A stretch of 48,293 bases of DNA, from assembly GCA_026710875.1 (NCBI GenBank), contig JAPOQE010000018.1, positions 1 through 48,293 on the forward strand, read 5' to 3'. This DNA is from Gammaproteobacteria bacterium. GTDB taxonomy: Bacteria; Pseudomonadota; Gammaproteobacteria; UBA4575. The translations under genes were made by a program, and so were the position numbers. Below, piece by piece: positions 45,402-48,293 of the stretch. Each line of letters begins with the position of its first letter. The first letter of the stretch is position 1. A model generated the notes under the pieces. It searched no databases. It was not told where the DNA came from and saw nothing but the letters and a program-made list of their open reading frames with translations.

Positions 45402-45833
45402 ATGGCAAAAAAGACAGAAGCATTCATCAAGCTGCAGGTCCCTGCAGGCGATGCCAATCCAAGTCCTCCCGTGGGCCCTGCACTCGGACAACACGGGGTC
45501 AACATCATGGACTTTTGCAAGGAGTTCAATGCCCAGACACAGGGCCTTGAGAAGGGCATGCCGGTACCCGTGGTCATCGAGGTGTTCAGCGATCGAAGCT
45601 TCACGTTCATTACCAAGACACCGCCAGCCGCCGTGCTGCTAAAGAAGGCCGCGAAGCTGGACAAGGGAAGCGGGCGCCCCAATACGGAAAAAGTGGGCAA
45701 GGTGAACCGTGCACAACTTGAAGAGATTGCCAAGGTGAAAATGCCCGACATCACCGCCGCGGACATGGATGCGGCCGTTCGCACGATTGCAGGCAGTGCC
45801 CGAAGCATGGGCCTGGATGTCGAAGGAGTCTAG
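45402..45833 (+). CDS. rplK: 50S ribosomal protein L11
   Basis: A 143-aa protein with the L11 signature: [30 protein letters not shown] at the N-terminus, where the prolines bind the GTPase centre of 23S rRNA, and [18 protein letters not shown] near the C-terminus. It is followed after only four bases by rplA, with which it forms the classical L11 operon regulated by L1. Confidence 0.97.
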   Translation: MAKKTEAFIKLQVPAGDANPSPPVGPALGQHGVNIMDFCKEFNAQTQGLEKGMPVPVVIEVFSDRSFTFITKTPPAAVLLKKAAKLDKGSGRPNTEKVGKVNRAQLEEIAKVKMPDITAADMDAAVRTIAGSARSMGLDVEGV

Positions 45834-45837
45834 AAGG

Positions 45838-46530
45838 ATGGCGAAACCCGGTAAGAAAATTCGTGCCGCACGTGAGAAGACCGGAATCGATACGGTCTAT
45901 GCGCCAACAGAGGGGCTGCAACTGGTCAAGGAATGTGCCGGGGCCAGTTTCAAGGAGTCGGTCGATGTGTGCGTGAAGCTCGGTGTGGACCCCAGGAAAT
46001 CGGACCAGGTCGTTCGTGGCTCGACCGTGCTCCCGCACGGTACGGGTAAGGATGTCAGGGTGGCAGTATTTGCCGAAGGTCAGCAAGCCGAGGCGGCAAC
46101 CGCTGCAGGGGCCGATATAGTCGGCCTGCAGGAGTTGGCCGATCAGGTCAAGGCCGGCCAGATTGATTTTGATGTGGCCATTGCCACACCGGATACCATG
46201 AAGGTCGTCGGTAAACTGGGACAGGTACTGGGGCCGCGTGGACTGATGCCCAACCCCAAAGTGGGGACGGTTACGGCCAATGTAGCCGATGCCGTGAAGA
46301 ATGCAAAATCGGGCCAGGTACGCTTCAGGACCGACCGAGGCGGACTCATTCACTGTGCCATCGGCAAGGTCACGTTCGAGGCGGATGCCCTGGAGGAAAA
46401 CTTGAGGGTGCTGCTGGCAGACCTGGTCAAGGCCAAGCCGGCTTCGGCCAAGGGAATCTACATCAAGAAAGTGACGGTTTCATCCACCATGGGCCCTGGC
46501 GTTCGGGTGGATCAGACGGAACTGGTGTAA
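45838..46530 (+). CDS. rplA: 50S ribosomal protein L1
   Basis: A 230-aa protein. Typical segments are [37 protein letters not shown] and [19 protein letters not shown]1 binds 23S rRNA at the L1 stalk and also represses its own L11-L1 mRNA. The ATG at 45838 with GAAGG just before it gives the standard N-terminus; upstream starts would run into rplK. Confidence 0.97.
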   Translation: MAKPGKKIRAAREKTGIDTVYAPTEGLQLVKECAGASFKESVDVCVKLGVDPRKSDQVVRGSTVLPHGTGKDVRVAVFAEGQQAEAATAAGADIVGLQELADQVKAGQIDFDVAIATPDTMKVVGKLGQVLGPRGLMPNPKVGTVTANVADAVKNAKSGQVRFRTDRGGLIHCAIGKVTFEADALEENLRVLLADLVKAKPASAKGIYIKKVTVSSTMGPGVRVDQTELV

Positions 46531-46568
46531 GACCGGCGGATGTGTAGAGGAATATAGGGAGTGTAGCC

Positions 46569-47099
46569 ATGGCATTGCGACTTGAGCAAAAGAAAGATGT
46601 TGTGACCGAAGTGGCCCAGGTGGCCGCGAGTGCACATTCTGTGATTGCAGCCGATTACCGTGGCCTGACGGTCAGCGAATTGACGAGCCTGCGTGCACAG
46701 GCACGTGAACAAGGCGTCTACCTCAAGGTCGTCAAGAATACGCTGGCCCGCCGTGCGCTGCAGGGCACTTCGTACGAGTGCATGGACGAGGGCCTGGTAG
46801 GGCCACTAATGCTGATGTTCTCAAAGGATGACCCGGGTTCTGCAGCACGCCTTGCCAAGAACTTCATCAAGGAAAATGAATTACTGGAAGTCAGGATGAT
46901 TGCCGTGGGCGGCGAACTCCTTGAAGCTTCCGCGCTGGAGAAACTCTCCAGCCTGCCCAACAAAGAGCAGGCCATTGCACTGTTGATGGCCGTAATGAAG
47001 GCACCGATCGAGAAACTGGTGCGTACCCTGGCAGCGCCACATGGGACCCTGGTGAGAACCGTGGCCGCCATCAGCGAGCAGAAAAAGGCGCAGGGCTAG
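46569..47099 (+). CDS. rplJ: 50S ribosomal protein L10
   Basis: A 176-aa protein with EQKKDVVTEVAQVAASAHSV, DYRGLTVSELTSLR and VKNTLARRAL, all typical of L10. L10 anchors the L7/L12 dimers in the ribosomal stalk and, together with L12, represses its own mRNA. The space before it (46531-46568) is short, so the usual long L10 leader would have to overlap the end of rplA. Confidence 0.96.
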   Translation: MALRLEQKKDVVTEVAQVAASAHSVIAADYRGLTVSELTSLRAQAREQGVYLKVVKNTLARRALQGTSYECMDEGLVGPLMLMFSKDDPGSAARLAKNFIKENELLEVRMIAVGGELLEASALEKLSSLPNKEQAIALLMAVMKAPIEKLVRTLAAPHGTLVRTVAAISEQKKAQG

Positions 47100-47151
47100 C
47101 TAAAGATTTAGATTTTGTGATTTGGAATTTGATTTGACTAGGAGATGAAAA

Positions 47152-47526
47152 ATGGCAGTTACGAAAGAAGAGATTCTTGAGACGATCTCAGCAATGAGTG
47201 TGATGGATGTAGTGGATCTGATTTCCGCCATGGAAGAGAAGTTCGGTGTTTCCGCAGCCGCAGTCGCGGCAGCTGCACCTGTGGCGGACAGTGGTGGCGA
47301 GGCCGAGGCTGAGAAAGACGAATTCGATGTCGTCATGACGAGCTTTGGCAGTAACAAGATCGCCGTCATCAAGGTCGTGCGGGCCATAACCGGGCTGGGA
47401 CTCAAGGAAGCCAAGGATATGGTCGAAGGCGTTCCTTCCACGATCAAGGAAGGTGCTGCGAAAGAAGGTGCCGAAGAAATCAAGGGGCAACTCGAAGAAG
47501 CCGGTGCAACCGTAGAGCTCAAGTAA
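47152..47526 (+). CDS. rplL: 50S ribosomal protein L7/L12
   Basis: A 124-aa protein: N-terminal dimerisation helix region ([20 protein letters not shown]), an Ala-rich hinge, and the C-terminal factor-binding domain ([20 protein letters not shown] ... [11 protein letters not shown]). It recruits elongation factors to the ribosome. A 52-base AT-rich spacer and an AGGAG site precede it. Confidence 0.97.
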   Translation: MAVTKEEILETISAMSVMDVVDLISAMEEKFGVSAAAVAAAAPVADSGGEAEAEKDEFDVVMTSFGSNKIAVIKVVRAITGLGLKEAKDMVEGVPSTIKEGAAKEGAEEIKGQLEEAGATVELK

Positions 47527-47546
47527 TCCTTGCTCTACACATTCCC

Positions 47547-47590
47547 GAGACTGATCAGTCAGTGTCCGCAGATGCTGTCGGGTCTCTTTG
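47547..47590 (+). terminator. Possible attenuator between rplL and rpoB
   Basis: GAGAC at 47547-47551 can pair with GTCTC at 47582-47586, followed by TTTG; a small palindrome CTGATCAG lies inside. An attenuator is known at this place in E. coli. The stem here is short, so this is only a candidate. Confidence 0.25.
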
Positions 47591-47620
47591 TATGCGCGTT
47601 TTGATAATGGGGTGATATCG

Positions 47621-48293
47621 ATGGCATATAGCTACACTAGCAAGAAACGAATTCGCAAGGATTTTGGCAAACGGCCTGAAATCCTGCCAGCGCCTTATCT
47701 GCTGCAGATCCAGCTGGCCTCGTACCGGCACTTTCTCCAGGATGACAAGGTAGGTGCAGAACGCGAGGATGCCGGTCTGCATGGCGTATTCAAGTCGGTA
47801 TTCCCGATTATCAGCTACTCTGGAAACGTTGAGCTGCAGTATGTCAGCTATCGTCTAGAGGCCCCTCCATTTGAAGTCAAGGAATGCCAGCTGCGCAGCC
47901 TGACCTACCATGCGCCGCTGAAAGTTCTGCTGCGCCTGGTCATCTACGACAAGGAAGCCCCGGCCAATTCCAAGAAGGTCAAGGATATCAAGGAGCAGGA
48001 AGTCTACATGGGTGAGCTTCCGCTGATGACCGACACCGGCGCCTTTGTGATCAACGGCACGGAACGGGTCATCGTCTCCCAGCTGCATCGCTCCCCGGGT
48101 GTGTTCTTTGACCATGACAAGGGCAAGACGCATTCCTCGGGCAAGCTGTTGCACTCCGCCAGGGTGATTCCCTACCGCGGCTCATGGCTTGATTTTGAGT
48201 TTGACCACAAGGATTGCCTGTTCGTGCGCATCGACCGGCGCCGCAAGCTTCCTGCCACCATTTTGCTGCGCGCACTGGGTTTCAGCAGCGAGG
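47621..48293 (+). CDS. rpoB: RNA polymerase beta subunit, N-terminal part
   Basis: The first ~224 residues of RpoB, cut by the right edge. Typical parts: [18 protein letters not shown] at the start, [48 protein letters not shown] and GSWLDFEFD. The protein forms the polymerase active-centre cleft. It follows rplL in the usual order. No truncation other than the window end. Confidence 0.97.
   Translation, partial: MAYSYTSKKRIRKDFGKRPEILPAPYLLQIQLASYRHFLQDDKVGAEREDAGLHGVFKSVFPIISYSGNVELQYVSYRLEAPPFEVKECQLRSLTYHAPLKVLLRLVIYDKEAPANSKKVKDIKEQEVYMGELPLMTDTGAFVINGTERVIVSQLHRSPGVFFDHDKGKTHSSGKLLHSARVIPYRGSWLDFEFDHKDCLFVRIDRRRKLPATILLRALGFSSE

Noticed and set aside
1-48293. CRISPR array
   Set aside because: I looked for regularly spaced direct repeats of 20-40 bases and saw none; no cas genes are present.
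1-48293. Retron or reverse-transcriptase-based system linked to the structured RNA
   Set aside because: No YADD-type motif or reverse transcriptase domain occurs in any gene of the window.

Overview
The window looks like chromosomal DNA of a gammaproteobacterium. The right end (44345-48293) is the conserved order tRNA-Trp, secE, nusG, rplK, rplA, rplJ, rplL, rpoB, here in GC-rich, low-divergence genes. A CbbY-like phosphatase just upstream of it hints at a Calvin-cycle autotroph, but this is only suggestive. The far left end (2-162) is the C-terminus of an outer-membrane barrel protein ending in Arg-Trp, also GC-rich. Between these ends lie about 43 kb of lower-GC accessory DNA, which I read as a composite mobile defence island.

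Layout. (1) 408-2074: an unusual module with a promoter, a ~540-nt highly structured leader, a tyrosine recombinase and a small AlpA-type regulator. (2) 2231-5230: a complete EcoRII/Dcm-like restriction-modification operon with Vsr repair endonuclease and a likely autoregulatory operator. (3) 5828-11888: a three-gene operon of C5 cytosine methyltransferase, a 1000-residue protein with two GHKL ATPase domains, and a receiver-like protein. (4) 11942-13821: a frameshifted small gene, then a gamma-glutamylcyclotransferase-like/HEPN-like gene pair. (5) 13928-16879: a helicase IV (HelD-like) gene broken by one in-frame stop. (6) 17204-23989: unassigned HEPN-like, PD-(D/E)XK and membrane/secreted proteins. 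(7) 24274-31704: an HsdR-N-like nuclease, a DUF6361-like protein, a PLD-like nuclease and a large SNF2/DEAD-type helicase in one tight operon without a methyltransferase. (8) 31841-32726: an IS3 fossil and a sterol-desaturase-like gene. (9) 33012-34422: a second copy of the leader plus recombinase module, without alpA. (10) 34619-37504: a DUF5677-like gene and a TIR/deoxyribosyltransferase-like nuclease coupled to an Mrr-like nuclease. (11) 38075-43111: a Rad50-like ATPase with a zinc hook and an S24/LexA-like tail, and a DUF4238-like gene.

The strongest unexplained signal is the pair of leaders at about 443-983 and 33028-33555. Both start at a TGnTATACT promoter. Both open with three hairpins in fixed order, with base changes that keep pairing. 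In both, the loop of hairpin 2 can form a six-base pseudoknot with sequence just after hairpin 3. Both end at a recombinase gene of identical length (288 aa). A conserved RNA called int-alpA has been reported near integrase and alpA genes; I cannot test here whether these leaders match it. The two recombinase modules 32.6 kb apart suggest that the island grew by successive insertion of related elements, each bringing defence cargo.
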